A DNA stretch of 64,000 bases from Vibrio xiamenensis. Lineage in GTDB: Bacteria; Pseudomonadota; Gammaproteobacteria; Enterobacterales; Vibrionaceae. Of the stretch, positions 35,209 through 44,062 are shown in pieces. Where the stretch lies: NCBI RefSeq assembly GCF_900100015.1, contig NZ_FNDD01000016.1:62873-126872 (forward strand), read 5' to 3'. Within the stretch, counting starts at the first letter, position 1. Each line of letters begins with the position of its first letter. Below the pieces are notes generated by a model that did no database searches, had not been told where the DNA came from, and was given only the letters and a program-made list of their open reading frames with translations. Made by a program: the position numbers and the translations under genes.

Positions 35209-36038
35209 TCTATTTCCTTTGATGTAGCAAAATATAGTGGAATATTTTCTAATGTCCTTTCATTAATTTCCAATGTCCTACATAAATCTAGTCTGGTGTA
35301 ATGAGGAATAGTATTAAAAAACTCCGCTTGTTTAAGTATTGATAACCAATTAGATGACAATGATTTTCCTAACTCTAATTCTCTTAGCATAAGTTCGCAC
35401 TCATCTTGTGAGAAATTATTGTTAATGTAATCGAACACATGTTCTTTGCCTTCGACACTTAACCATAGGTTAGCTATCAATGTATTAGATATGTTGATAA
35501 CATTCTCTAAACTAGCTGAACTGTGCAAATATACATCGCTAACTATTGTCCCGTAGAGCCCTTGATGTGCGCCACATCCCTTAGCACCGAAATGCCAATA
35601 CTTGGAAGATAGCTTGCCATGTTTAACAGGCATTTCATTTTCAATGTAAAAGTAACTACCGCTTGAAGATGTAGATGAAACAGTATTGTCACTATTGAAA
35701 AAGACATACGGCATACCAGAACACAAAGCCAAATGTTTATTTGATTGGACATATTTATCACTGCAGTAGTACGCACATTCTAATCTTCCATTTTCAATAA
35801 AAAATACTTTATTGAATCCAGTTATCTCAGCATGCCCATCTAAATATTCTAATATCATCTCCCTATGAGAAATATAATATTCAAATTCTTTTTGTGCTTG
35901 CTGTTCTAAAATATACCCATCAAAGCAGTAGAGAGTTGCGTTCCCCATATAAAAGTTAACTTTTTCTTCACCGTACTTTTCTTTCAATTGAGGTAAAGCC
36001 GAACGGCAAAATTGATTTTTGATCTTATTAAATTCCAT
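35199..36038 (-). CDS. Hypothetical 279-aa protein
   Basis: ATG 36038 (MEFNKIKNQFCRSALPQL) is chosen because the shared leader (ATCTAAGGAAA) lies directly upstream; the open frame extends to 36092. It is a soluble protein with many aromatic and cysteine residues (FYMGNATLYCFDGYI, ECAYYCSDKYV). A glycine-rich KGCGAHQGLYGTIVSDVYLH segment near the middle is striking. The C-terminal part is helical. No known family is recognised. Confidence 0.45.
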   Translation of the reverse strand: MEFNKIKNQFCRSALPQLKEKYGEEKVNFYMGNATLYCFDGYILEQQAQKEFEYYISHREMILEYLDGHAEITGFNKVFFIENGRLECAYYCSDKYVQSNKHLALCSGMPYVFFNSDNTVSSTSSSGSYFYIENEMPVKHGKLSSKYWHFGAKGCGAHQGLYGTIVSDVYLHSSASLENVINISNTLIANLWLSVEGKEHVFDYINNNFSQDECELMLRELELGKSLSSNWLSILKQAEFFNTIPHYTRLDLCRTLEINERTLENIPLYFATSKEIEWL

Positions 36039-36214
36039 AATACATTTCCTTAGATATTGTATATAAGTGACCAATATAGTCTTGGTATGCAAGGATTAAC
36101 CTTGTAAGTGAGATTTATAACGAGTGGGTTAGTTTAGGCAATAATGAACATATATGCCTTTTAGGAAAAATTGTTATTGTCTAATTTGCTATAGCCTATG
36201 AATAATCGCTTATA

Positions 36215-36236
36215 AATACCCCGCGAACGGGGTATT
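36215..36236. terminator. Terminator of the primase operon
   Basis: Stem AATACCCCG/CGGGGTATT with a 4-nt loop, T-rich on both sides, 1 bp after the primase stop codon. Confidence 0.8.
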
Positions 36237-36237
36237 T

Positions 36238-37605
36238 TTATGCAATATTAAACTCGTATTTATCATTCAAATAATTTAATGCGTTTATATCGAAAAGTTC
36301 CAATTGCGCAATATCTTCTTCTAGTTGCTTCCATTCCTTAACAGATTTTGGTAGCTCATGTGATCCGAAGTTCGCAATAACATCATTCCAATCGACGCTT
36401 TTACTATTTTGAGGGATCTCAAAAGGTGGTGATAACCGTATTGGTAATATGCCTTTTTCTAGAAGTTTCTCACAAAGATTTTCACCAGCAGCAGCGCCGC
36501 GGCCTCCATCGTTTGGATGTTGGTCGTTTGGCCTGTCGTAGTCTTCAAAAATTAGTACTACTTTGACCCCGTCTTGTGGCAACCAATTTTCCATGCTTAC
36601 CGCGTCTGTCGCACTATCAACCGGTAAACCAGTCATATATCGTACAGATAGGGCAACTTCTAGTCCTTCAGAGACACCTTGTACCAAAAATGGTTTGAAA
36701 GGTTTGATACCACGATTGGAATTGTCTAACCCAGGGATTGCACTTCCTTTTATTTTAGATGGACCAAATACCTTTTCATTATTGACCACAGTATGTGGCT
36801 TCATCTTGTTTCCATGCTCATCAATTACAATCCTATGCCAATATAGAAGTTCACCGGCGCCATTGATGATCTTAGAAACAATGCTCATGTACAAACCATC
36901 ATATTTCACACCACTGGCAAAAACCTCATAACCTGGACTGAATCTAATATGCCTAGTTAGTTCAGGCATTGTTAGAACATCAATCCCTCTTGATAGGAAG
37001 TATTTGACAGCAGGTAATGAGTTCGGATGATTTAAGGGTAAACAAGTATCGAATAATTCTCTGTTTTTGGCTTGTATAAAATTTGCCCTTTGCAGATCCT
37101 TTTTCTTAGCTTCTTCTTCCCTTTGTCGGCGTTGTTGTTCAGCTAATTCTTTACGTGTGTTTTCCTTTAGTAAGAAAGCTTCACGTTCCTTAGCTGTCAT
37201 TTCCTTATCTAGTAGTGGTTCATCTAGTATGTAACCCCAACTCCATCCCATTCCGATCCGGATTGCATTGAGTGTTTCCTTCATCTTCGAATCTCCACGG
37301 AGCCATCGAAGATGAAATATTCCAGATTTGGTACCACAGGTATTACAACAACCAATAGCATAATCATTGAACGGACGACTAACACCTTTAAATTTTACTT
37401 TCGCAACATAGTTACTGTTAGTCTTTCCATGGTGGTTCGGGCATCCAACCGGTTTTGGTGAATTTCCTCCAGTGTTCAATGATTCAATCATTAAACTCCC
37501 GCCACAACGGTCGAATATTTCTTCGTATCTACCTTTGCATTTTTCTTCAAACTTAGCGAAATAATCGTCCCAGGTGTTGTTCTTAAACCATTGTTCTAAC
37601 TTCAT
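36238..37605 (-). CDS. Toprim-domain primase/helicase-type protein with zinc finger
   Basis: A 455-aa primase-like protein of plasmids and phages. The N-terminal zinc motif is CPNHHGKTNSNY plus CCNTCGTKSGIFHLRW. A charged coiled segment (about 130-170) follows. The Toprim region is at about 310-400: FLVQGVSEGLEVALSVRY with the catalytic E, then VVLIFEDYDRPN, and GGRGAAAGENLCEKLLEKGI. It ends with a KSVDWNDVI motif typical of these proteins. It would make primers for replication of the element or for the transferred strand. The shared leader (ACATACAAGGAAC) precedes it, and the DUF3268-like gene lies 25 bp upstream. Confidence 0.82.
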   Translation of the reverse strand: MKLEQWFKNNTWDDYFAKFEEKCKGRYEEIFDRCGGSLMIESLNTGGNSPKPVGCPNHHGKTNSNYVAKVKFKGVSRPFNDYAIGCCNTCGTKSGIFHLRWLRGDSKMKETLNAIRIGMGWSWGYILDEPLLDKEMTAKEREAFLLKENTRKELAEQQRRQREEEAKKKDLQRANFIQAKNRELFDTCLPLNHPNSLPAVKYFLSRGIDVLTMPELTRHIRFSPGYEVFASGVKYDGLYMSIVSKIINGAGELLYWHRIVIDEHGNKMKPHTVVNNEKVFGPSKIKGSAIPGLDNSNRGIKPFKPFLVQGVSEGLEVALSVRYMTGLPVDSATDAVSMENWLPQDGVKVVLIFEDYDRPNDQHPNDGGRGAAAGENLCEKLLEKGILPIRLSPPFEIPQNSKSVDWNDVIANFGSHELPKSVKEWKQLEEDIAQLELFDINALNYLNDKYEFNIA

Positions 37606-37630
37606 AAATGTTCCTTGTATGTGTGACTCT

Positions 37631-38269
37631 TTATAGGCTTTTTAATGTCATATCGAAATCGTTATATTGCTTTCTGCACCCCACATTGCAAATGTTGGCA
37701 ACTGGAGTAAACAGTTTCAATTTATGTGATACTTTATGAAGCACAGTACGCTTAGACATCCCGAGACGCCTTGCTGTATGTTCAACTTCAAGAGTCAGAT
37801 CACTGCGCAATTTCCTTATTTCGACTGATGCTGGTACGCCAGCTGGCCATAAATCACCAGCATGTGCATTGACCGAATATTCACATCGTTCGCAGTAATA
37901 TACCCATTTATAGTTTCTCTCCGTGTTGTAGTGACTTGCAGTTAATGTGCAAAAATCTCCACAACAAGGACAGGCTACAGGTACACCCGCAGATTTTTTA
38001 CTAGGTACACCATTTTTGATATCAAGCATTAGCACAGAGATATACTCGGCTTCCGCACGATATTGAATTAATGGGTATTTCTGGTTTGTTACGATGGAAT
38101 GGAGGTCTTTTGGAAGAAAATGAAAGTGTTGTGTATTAGCCAGTTCAAAAATCCACTTGGCCGTTTCTACGTATTTATCAAGCGAAACATCGTTGATTTT
38201 ACTTCGTTTCAATTGTTCAATAAATTTTTTACGTATGAATGCAGTAAATGCACGCTCGTTGTGTTGCAT
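37631..38269 (-). CDS. Zinc-finger protein, DUF3268-like
   Basis: A 212-aa protein. A zinc ribbon is visible as CPCCGDFCTL and YYCERCEYSVNAHAG. It is followed by LWPAGVPASVEIRKLRSDL, the segment that identifies DUF3268 proteins. The C-terminal part has a helix-turn-helix-like stretch (ARRLGMSKRTVLHKVS) and two further cysteines. It probably binds nucleic acid. It lies directly upstream of the primase gene with the shared leader and may act with it. Confidence 0.65.
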   Translation of the reverse strand: MQHNERAFTAFIRKKFIEQLKRSKINDVSLDKYVETAKWIFELANTQHFHFLPKDLHSIVTNQKYPLIQYRAEAEYISVLMLDIKNGVPSKKSAGVPVACPCCGDFCTLTASHYNTERNYKWVYYCERCEYSVNAHAGDLWPAGVPASVEIRKLRSDLTLEVEHTARRLGMSKRTVLHKVSHKLKLFTPVANICNVGCRKQYNDFDMTLKSL

Positions 38270-38631
38270 GGTAATTTCCTTAGATAGAGTAAAATGCCGC
38301 TATGCAGCTAGATCAGAAATGCAATGAAATGCTTTGAAGTGATATGGCGCACCATTAAAGGCTGTAATCCGAATCGCGCCGACGATTACTGTAGAAACTC
38401 CATTATCGAAAAGAATCATAAATCAGTCAATCAATAAGCTCTCAGTTGCACAGCAATACGGTTGTTTATTGATTCACTTCACTACTGTGCATGACTAGAG
38501 TTTAACACACGACACGATTCAGTTAGTTATAGTGCGTTAAAAGATGCCTCCTATATTTTTCCTCACCTCATACAAATACAATGCTTTTGGATGTTTACTG
38601 ATTTCATTGTTTTATCATCGGTTAAACTCAC
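38270..38631. other. Divergent intergenic region
   Basis: About 362 bp between the DUF3268-like gene (minus) and the 368-aa gene (plus). It has the shared leader motif at its left end (38275-38290). No gene or repeat beyond that can be supported. Confidence 0.45.
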
Positions 38632-39738
38632 ATGGATATTGTTGATTCCCAATACTACGTTTTGCAATTATGTTTGAATTCCGTCAGTAATGACCCATTA
38701 CCAACACCTAAATGTGGGACCGTCTCTGCTGTATTGTCCAACTTATCAAAGCTAATAGGTCTTCATGAGTTCCAATTTTCGAACTGGGCGTTCCCATCTC
38801 ATATTTCAAATGGCATAGCCCTTTGCTTTCCAGTAACTGGAAAGGAGGCCACCAAAGCGTTAGCTAATTCGTCTTCAGTAGACATTACAAAAGTAATTGA
38901 GCAGCTTGGATACAAAGCCGACTCAGTGGAAGGCGGTTTTGAAATTACTGGTTTTATGCCGAGTATAAGAGCCGTATCGATAAGTAGCAGCGGTACAAAC
39001 GGCGTAACTTACCAAATTGGTCGGTTTTGTCTTGGTCCCGCGGAAGAAACACCGCTATCACCTCAGGATGTTCCTGAACACGAATATCTAGACATAATAG
39101 AATCTGATCTCAGGACTCAAGCCGGTTTACTTCAGAGTCATAACCCGGCCCTATCTAGAGGGAATTTGTGTATTGGTAATTTAAAAGTATCAGCAGAATC
39201 ACACTTACATGAACATGCCGGTGTGACTTATAGAGTTTGCGACATTTCATTCACTGCCAACATTGATATTGTCGGACCGTTCCGCTTTGGATACGAAACC
39301 GGTGATTACGAGCTTGGACGGATTGAGACAAAACAAGTAGGCCAATATCGTAATCTTGATGGCATCATTTACAATAAAGCCGCATTTATAGAATTACTTG
39401 CATTTAGAACAGGAGGTTTGAGTCGGCCATATACCGATTTTCAAAATTCATTTGGTGTTTTCTCTACCGAAGCTGAGAATTTACAGACACTTGAATTATT
39501 GGCGGAAGAAATTTCACAATACATATTGAATGTAAATGAACATTTAGAGCCCATAAACCAAAATGTAATCGCTATTGCAGCTAAAGAGAACCCACCAGCA
39601 TTAGCAGTCAAAATACACACTAGTGATAATTCTTTACTTGCCGAATTTCGTCATACTTTAAATGAAATTCGTCTGGACAACCCAGCACTTGCAAGTTCTA
39701 CCAACTCATTCCCAAATGCGCTTATTGTGAATGACTAG
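38632..39738 (+). CDS. Hypothetical 368-aa protein
   Basis: A soluble, beta-rich protein (MDIVDSQYYVLQLCLNSVSN) with no signal peptide or recognised motif. It is one of only a few plus-strand genes in the 32-44 kb block and does not carry the shared leader. It ends at a bidirectional terminator. Function unknown. Confidence 0.45.
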   Translation: MDIVDSQYYVLQLCLNSVSNDPLPTPKCGTVSAVLSNLSKLIGLHEFQFSNWAFPSHISNGIALCFPVTGKEATKALANSSSVDITKVIEQLGYKADSVEGGFEITGFMPSIRAVSISSSGTNGVTYQIGRFCLGPAEETPLSPQDVPEHEYLDIIESDLRTQAGLLQSHNPALSRGNLCIGNLKVSAESHLHEHAGVTYRVCDISFTANIDIVGPFRFGYETGDYELGRIETKQVGQYRNLDGIIYNKAAFIELLAFRTGGLSRPYTDFQNSFGVFSTEAENLQTLELLAEEISQYILNVNEHLEPINQNVIAIAAKENPPALAVKIHTSDNSLLAEFRHTLNEIRLDNPALASSTNSFPNALIVND

Positions 39739-39815
39739 CTCTTTGGCCACAGAGATAGGCAGACCTCATACACCTAATCTAAGGTAACAACACTTCAGCG
39801 TTCAACACAAAAAAA

Positions 39816-39835
39816 AGCCTGCATTAATGCAGGCT
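39816..39835. terminator. Bidirectional terminator
   Basis: A perfect 10-bp palindrome (AGCCTGCATT/AATGCAGGCT) flanked by A8 and T4, between the convergent genes ending at 39738 and 39847. Confidence 0.85.
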
Positions 39836-39846
39836 TTTATCATAGG

Positions 39847-40479
39847 TTAAAGTTGTTTTTCACGGTAGTGCGACTCTAGACTATGGTATTGAATAATACT
39901 CTCAGCTAGATCCGTAAGAGTTTCGTTCCGCTTGGCAAAACCAAAATACGTTTTGGAGAAAGTATTCTTTGTACCCTTGGTTTCATCACCACACTGAAAA
40001 TAACCATTTTGTACGTGGATAGGTTTCCCTAAAGCGCGTCCGAGTTCATCTGAACTCATAAACACTATTTTCTTTAACTTGTGATGCACATACGCCACTG
40101 TTCCCCAGTAGCCACAGGAAGGTGCCGAATGGGCAACCCAATCACAGTTAAAACCGACACCAACTAGTTTATTTAATTGAGAATCCAAGGCCTGTTGTGC
40201 TAAAGGCAGCTGCATTTCCAATGTCTCATATTCAGAATAAGTTTCCGATAAATGAGCTTTAATGTTTTGGTGCTCTTTTTCGGGCGGAACAAAGAGAGAT
40301 ATTTCATTTCTATCCAACTCTAACTCGACCCAGTGACCATTCTGATGTGTTTTATACAAACACTTATAAAAGGCATAACTTCTGCAAGTTTCGATGGAGT
40401 AAGAACACAAGTGTCCGTAGACAGATAGTAATTTGGGATTTTGCGCGTACTGGTCAGCATAAGCTTCTAACTTAGACAT
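39847..40479 (-). CDS. Hypothetical 210-aa protein
   Basis: A soluble protein (MSKLEAYADQYAQNPKLLSV) with six or more cysteines scattered through it and a VAHSAPSCGYWGTVAYVHHK segment. The best copy of the shared leader (TACATCTAAGGAAA) precedes it. It forms a single-gene unit. No family is recognised. Confidence 0.45.
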   Translation of the reverse strand: MSKLEAYADQYAQNPKLLSVYGHLCSYSIETCRSYAFYKCLYKTHQNGHWVELELDRNEISLFVPPEKEHQNIKAHLSETYSEYETLEMQLPLAQQALDSQLNKLVGVGFNCDWVAHSAPSCGYWGTVAYVHHKLKKIVFMSSDELGRALGKPIHVQNGYFQCGDETKGTKNTFSKTYFGFAKRNETLTDLAESIIQYHSLESHYREKQL

Positions 40480-40622
40480 AGTTTTTCCTTAGATGTAGTA
40501 AAATGAGACGATGCTCTTGAAGTAAATGACGCCTATTCAGTTCAAAGAATAGTTAGTGCAAATATGCGTCTTAACACTAATTTAGATTGAATATTCTATC
40601 AGCTTTGTTTAACCGTCAAAAC

Positions 40623-40955
40623 TCAGTTTTTATATTGTGCACATTCAGCACAAGTCATTACTTCTGGGTGTGACTTTAGTCGCTCAAGTTCAATACTTTC
40701 TCGACAGAATTTACAAATTCCATAATGGTCATTTTCTATGCGTTGGATAGCATTAGAATAGCTTTGAATTTGTGTCTCTATTCGTCTTATACGACTTAAC
40801 GTCATTTGACGCGCTCGAGACCGCTCTGTGCTGTCCAGTGTGTCACGGCCAAGATCACAGACATTGTGTAGTTCAAACTCAACCATTTGCTCTTCGTGAT
40901 CTAGACGAAGGTGTGCAATTTTATGCGCTAGCATTTCGCGATATTCTGTATACAT
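40623..40955 (-). CDS. TraR/DksA-type zinc-finger protein
   Basis: A 110-aa protein with an N-terminal helical hairpin and a C4 zinc finger: C81 and C84 (YGICKFCRESIE) with C102 and C105 (MTCAEC). Such proteins enter the secondary channel of RNA polymerase and change promoter choice. Element-borne copies (TraR) alter host transcription during transfer. The usual acidic DD/DA tip is not clear (LDSTERSR is the nearest), so its activity is uncertain. It lies 15 bp after the DsbC-like gene with no strong ribosome binding site, which suggests coupling. Confidence 0.8.
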   Translation of the reverse strand: MYTEYREMLAHKIAHLRLDHEEQMVEFELHNVCDLGRDTLDSTERSRARQMTLSRIRRIETQIQSYSNAIQRIENDHYGICKFCRESIELERLKSHPEVMTCAECAQYKN

Positions 40956-40970
40956 AACGATTTAAACCAT

Positions 40971-41681
40971 TTAATTATCAAGTTTTATTTTTAAATTCTC
41001 AGGGCTCAAATATCCACCGATCATATGTCCATCACCGGTCAAAACCGATGGAGTTCCATTGATTCCCATTTCTTTACCAATTTGAAATTGCCTTGCAATA
41101 TCAACATGGCAATTGTTTGCTGTTCTTGTAGTAGGAACGCCCGCCATCAGCTTAGTGAAAGACTTTACTGGAGATTCCGCACAAAGCGCATTAGACAACT
41201 GCCCGGCGTTTTGCCCATACAAGCCATCTCTTGGCCAGAGTATGTAATGAACCGAAATCCCCAACTCCAGGTAGTCATCAATTTGTGAGTGCATTTTTTG
41301 GCAGTATCCACAACTATGGTCTGCAAAAACCCATACTTCATGATCTTGTTTCGGGCTTATATATGAAATCAATTTTTCATTTTTTACACTCTGCATTAAC
41401 CGGTGAGTTCTCTCGGTAACAAGATTTCCTTCTTGCGATATGAAGTAAAGGTCGCCCGGAATCATGTAGTGATTTTCGGTGTCCAAATATACTGAAACTG
41501 ACTGATTATTTATGCGGCCTTCAATGCGCTTATAGCGTTTATCAGCGACTTCTGACACTGTTTTCGGCTCTATATGAGCCTGTTTCAGCAACTCAATTTC
41601 TGGCTTGGTTAATGTGCTGCTCAAGGCCGGAAACGATAAAAGAATAAGGCCCAAAGTTACTCGCTTTAGAATTTTGCTCAT
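40971..41681 (-). CDS. DsbC-like periplasmic thiol:disulfide isomerase
   Basis: A 236-aa periplasmic thioredoxin-fold protein with signal peptide (MSKILKRVTLGLILLSFPALSS). The dimerisation region covers residues 25-85. The active site is C124-G-Y-C127 in FADHSCGYCQKMH, with the cis-proline motif GTPS near the end (GINGTPSVL). Disulfide isomerases are common in MPF-G and F-type transfer systems, where they fold cysteine-rich channel proteins such as the TIGR03755/56 proteins. It is 15 bp upstream of the TraR/DksA gene. Confidence 0.88.
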   Translation of the reverse strand: MSKILKRVTLGLILLSFPALSSTLTKPEIELLKQAHIEPKTVSEVADKRYKRIEGRINNQSVSVYLDTENHYMIPGDLYFISQEGNLVTERTHRLMQSVKNEKLISYISPKQDHEVWVFADHSCGYCQKMHSQIDDYLELGISVHYILWPRDGLYGQNAGQLSNALCAESPVKSFTKLMAGVPTTRTANNCHVDIARQFQIGKEMGINGTPSVLTGDGHMIGGYLSPENLKIKLDN

Positions 41682-41763
41682 TTTGACTACCCGGTATCCC
41701 TCTTTGTTTTTTAGATCGTATCACCACCGCGGGAGCCGCCGATCTTTGCCGCCCAAAAAAAAA

Positions 41764-41779
41764 CGTCCCGGTCGGGACG
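41764..41779 (-). terminator. Strong terminator
   Basis: Stem CGTCCC/GGGACG with a GGTC loop, followed on the minus strand by nine or more T residues, 7 bp after the 81-aa gene. Confidence 0.85.
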
Positions 41780-41785
41780 CTTTTA

Positions 41786-42031
41786 TTAGTTAATGTATAT
41801 TTTGTTTTTCTGAATGGCACAATTAAGCGTTAACTTATAGTTATCATTAGCTCGCTTTACTCGTAAACGTGCACTAAAACTGTCTTTACAAGCAATAAGG
41901 GCATTTGCTGCTATCGCGCTAAACTGAAGCGTAGTGAGCTCATCGAAGTAGTCCACCGTGTCATCGGCCAGAACACACTTTATATCTGGTAGGCCGTACA
42001 TTGAGATGTTTAGGTTAATTTCCATTTTCAT
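41786..42031 (-). CDS. Small protein coupled to the TusA-like gene
   Basis: An 81-aa soluble protein. ATG 42031 (MKMEINLNISMYGLPDIKC) lies inside the end of the TusA-like gene (overlap 17 nt), so the two are translationally coupled. It looks like a small alpha/beta domain with two cysteines. It is not recognised. It may be the partner or acceptor of the sulfur carrier. Confidence 0.5.
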   Translation of the reverse strand: MKMEINLNISMYGLPDIKCVLADDTVDYFDELTTLQFSAIAANALIACKDSFSARLRVKRANDNYKLTLNCAIQKNKIYIN

Positions 42032-42263
42032 CACCAATAACTTCTATTGTGAAAATTTGCTCAGAGCGCTTGAAATAGTTATTCCCAAAATTCATCAATA
42101 GCCCAGAAGCCAAACCATACTTATTAAGGTTTTCTTCAAGCACCGGATCGTCCGACTCAATAATTATCTGGCCGCCAGCACCGTTCATTAACTTTCGAAT
42201 TTCCATGCGTATAAACATCATGGTATCAGGGCAGCGTTCCCCAATCAGATTGATTGAATTCAT
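42015..42263 (-). CDS. TusA-like sulfur carrier protein
   Basis: An 82-aa protein with the TusA/SirA pattern: LIGERCPDTMMFIRMEIRKL with the CP motif at C11-P12, then GGQIIIESDDPVLEENLNKYG. In TusA the cysteine carries a persulfide passed to other sulfur enzymes. The usual CP.P is CPDT here, and the C-terminal half is more divergent than in housekeeping TusA. The shared leader (TACATCTAAGGAAA) precedes it. Its presence on the same element as the solo DndC-like protein suggests an element-encoded sulfur relay, which is inference. Confidence 0.7.
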   Translation of the reverse strand: MNSINLIGERCPDTMMFIRMEIRKLMNGAGGQIIIESDDPVLEENLNKYGLASGLLMNFGNNYFKRSEQIFTIEVIGDENGN

Positions 42264-42267
42264 AGTG

Positions 42268-42281
42268 TTTCCTTAGATGTA
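42268..42281 (-). promoter_or_regulatory. Repeated leader motif (best example; eleven copies at 28.9-44.1 kb)
   Basis: On the minus strand TACATCTAAGGAAA directly precedes the start codon of the TusA-like gene. Matching copies (plus-strand positions) are at 28927-28940, 30979-30993, 32637-32650, 34513-34526, 35213-35226, 36045-36060, 37611-37625, 38275-38290, 40483-40497 and 44068-44081. Only AAGGA is needed as ribosome binding site. The conserved ACATC(T/C) before it is not explained by that and suggests common control. Confidence 0.6.
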
Positions 42282-42310
42282 TGTAAAAGATAAGAGTAAG
42301 GTGAAATTGT

Positions 42311-43033
42311 TTACTCGTTTGGTTGGGTAGGTTTTAGGTTGAGTATTGCTTTAGCGCGAATATTTACTCCGGAAAGAAGATACTTCGCATAAGCCAAGTT
42401 TTCCTTTTGCTTTGTTTCTGCAGATATACCACTTCGTAACGATGCGACAATCACCTCGAGTTCACGTAAATAGAAGGAAAACCACTCCGGGTATTTCTTG
42501 ATTACATTGACTACATTGAGTATTTCTAAGCCGGTTAGATTTTCCGAAGTCGCTGCTGCGTCGATCACAGATAGGTGTGCATTTCTTATTGCCGCTGGGT
42601 ATTGAGTACCAACACCAACAAAACTTAGTAGCTCATAACCACTGTAACGCCAGAACGGTTGTTCTAAAGTTGCTTTTCCAAAAACATCCGATTCAATATG
42701 AAATGGAGAGGTCCATTTAAACTCAACTGGTACCCCATTCATTTTTTGTACAACAAAGGTGCCTAACACATCAGATCCATTTCTAAGGATGTTATGCGCG
42801 GCTCTCATCATATGCTTTTCAGTCAAAGCACCTTCAAAGGAAACACATTGGTTAGCACACAGAAAATGGTCGCCAAGAACGCTTTTTCCATCGTCTAACT
42901 TCAAGGTACCTATTTCCTCATTGGTATCGACAACGACACCGACAAATTTGTACTCACGCCAAATAGATTGGCCGATTAGTTCAGACTTATCGTCAACAAC
43001 ATCGAGCAGGTTAGGTTCTACTGCAGCATGCAT
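42311..43033 (-). CDS. Hypothetical 240-aa protein
   Basis: ATG 43033 (MHAAVEPNLLDVVDDKSEL) is chosen because TTTGGAGAA precedes it; the frame is open to 43129. It is a soluble protein with a KMNGVPVEFKWTSPFHIE segment and a helical C-terminal third. It has two cysteines (LCANQCVSFEG). No family is recognised. It lies 43 bp after the 192-aa gene on the same strand. Confidence 0.45.
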   Translation of the reverse strand: MHAAVEPNLLDVVDDKSELIGQSIWREYKFVGVVVDTNEEIGTLKLDDGKSVLGDHFLCANQCVSFEGALTEKHMMRAAHNILRNGSDVLGTFVVQKMNGVPVEFKWTSPFHIESDVFGKATLEQPFWRYSGYELLSFVGVGTQYPAAIRNAHLSVIDAAATSENLTGLEILNVVNVIKKYPEWFSFYLRELEVIVASLRSGISAETKQKENLAYAKYLLSGVNIRAKAILNLKPTQPNE

Positions 43034-43076
43034 AGTATTCTCCAAATAGTTTTTCTCACGAATGTAAGATATGAGT

Positions 43077-43652
43077 TTAAAGAGCCAAGCCTCTGTCTTT
43101 TCGATAAGCAGCACTGTTATAGTAATCAAGTACTTGCTTTGGAATGTGGTTAAAAACTTTATTCACTTTTAGAACTAGGTTTTCTTCCACGTTGGTTTTG
43201 TGAAGCATCACGCCAAGAACATCACCTTCTCGAATATCAAAATTGATAGTATCGAGAGAGGACTTACTCATATTGAATTTGACGATCGAGGAAGTGACGT
43301 TATCGCCACTCGATTTTGACTTGTATTTAGTTGTGAGTAATACACTCGCCCAAGGATTACTTTCGTCTCCCTTGTAATCAACTTGCGTTACAACACCTTC
43401 GATTTTTCCAACCAAATCTTCATTGCCTTCATACAGTTCAAAACTGTTGGCATCGAGGACAGGCTGTTTATCTTTGTAGTCATAAGTACATTTGATAAGG
43501 ACGTTACTTCCTACCATTACATCGTCCAGTTCGCATCCATTTACCTTAAGGTGAATGTTGTTGACTGAGACAAGTAGGTGGTCTGATTCAATGGCGGACA
43601 CGATCGCGGTCAGGGTGAAGTCGTTCTGGCCTAGTTTTTTTCCTAGCATCAT
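43077..43652 (-). CDS. Hypothetical 191-aa beta-rich protein
   Basis: The ATG at 43652 or 43649 (MMLGKKLGQNDFTL) follows AAGGAAAA; the track of the frame is open further up but crosses a terminator. The protein is rich in beta strands (TLTAIVSAIESDHLLVSVNN, VLIKCTYDY, DLVGKIEGVVTQVDYKG) and may contain OB-like folds, as single-strand DNA-binding proteins do, but no clear SSB motif is present. Function unknown. Confidence 0.45.
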   Translation of the reverse strand: MMLGKKLGQNDFTLTAIVSAIESDHLLVSVNNIHLKVNGCELDDVMVGSNVLIKCTYDYKDKQPVLDANSFELYEGNEDLVGKIEGVVTQVDYKGDESNPWASVLLTTKYKSKSSGDNVTSSIVKFNMSKSSLDTINFDIREGDVLGVMLHKTNVEENLVLKVNKVFNHIPKQVLDYYNSAAYRKDRGLAL

Positions 43653-43669
43653 TTTTCCTTTTAAAAAAA

Positions 43670-43690
43670 AACCAAGAACGAGTCTTGGTT
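43670..43690. terminator. Terminator
   Basis: Stem AACCAAGA/TCTTGGTT with a 5-nt loop, flanked by A and T runs. It separates the 115-aa gene from the 191-aa gene. Confidence 0.75.
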
Positions 43691-43714
43691 TTTTGTGGAT
43701 GAAGAGATTAGCGA

Positions 43715-44062
43715 TCAAGCCATGCGAGCATGTTTGATTTTCAAACCATTACGCAGGTATGTCGGTGTAGTTAGATCAACATCGTTAGATGCTTGTGCCT
43801 TCAATTCAACACGAGGAATTTTACGTACAGGGCCAGGCTGGATACTCTTTGCAATTTCATAGGCTTTAACGCTTTTACGGTGAACCGCATAAGTGCCTTT
43901 AGCTCGCCCTTGTTTATCACACATACCTAAGCTACGTGCCCCTAGATAAATGAATACATCAACAAGGACTTTTGTCCCCTTAACCGCTGCTTTAATACAG
44001 TATTTAATGATGAAGAGTGCGGCAATTGCTACAAAGATAGTTTGAAGAGTAATAATAAACAT
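43715..44062 (-). CDS. Membrane-anchored 115-aa protein
   Basis: One N-terminal membrane segment (FIITLQTIFVAIAALFII, residues 2-19) is followed by a basic cytoplasmic part (GTKVLVDVFIYLGARSLG, then VHRKSVKAYEIAKSI). The shared leader (CATCTAAGGAAA) precedes the ATG. It is divergent from the split Cas4-like genes. Function unknown. Confidence 0.5.
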   Translation of the reverse strand: MFIITLQTIFVAIAALFIIKYCIKAAVKGTKVLVDVFIYLGARSLGMCDKQGRAKGTYAVHRKSVKAYEIAKSIQPGPVRKIPRVELKAQASNDVDLTTPTYLRNGLKIKHARMA

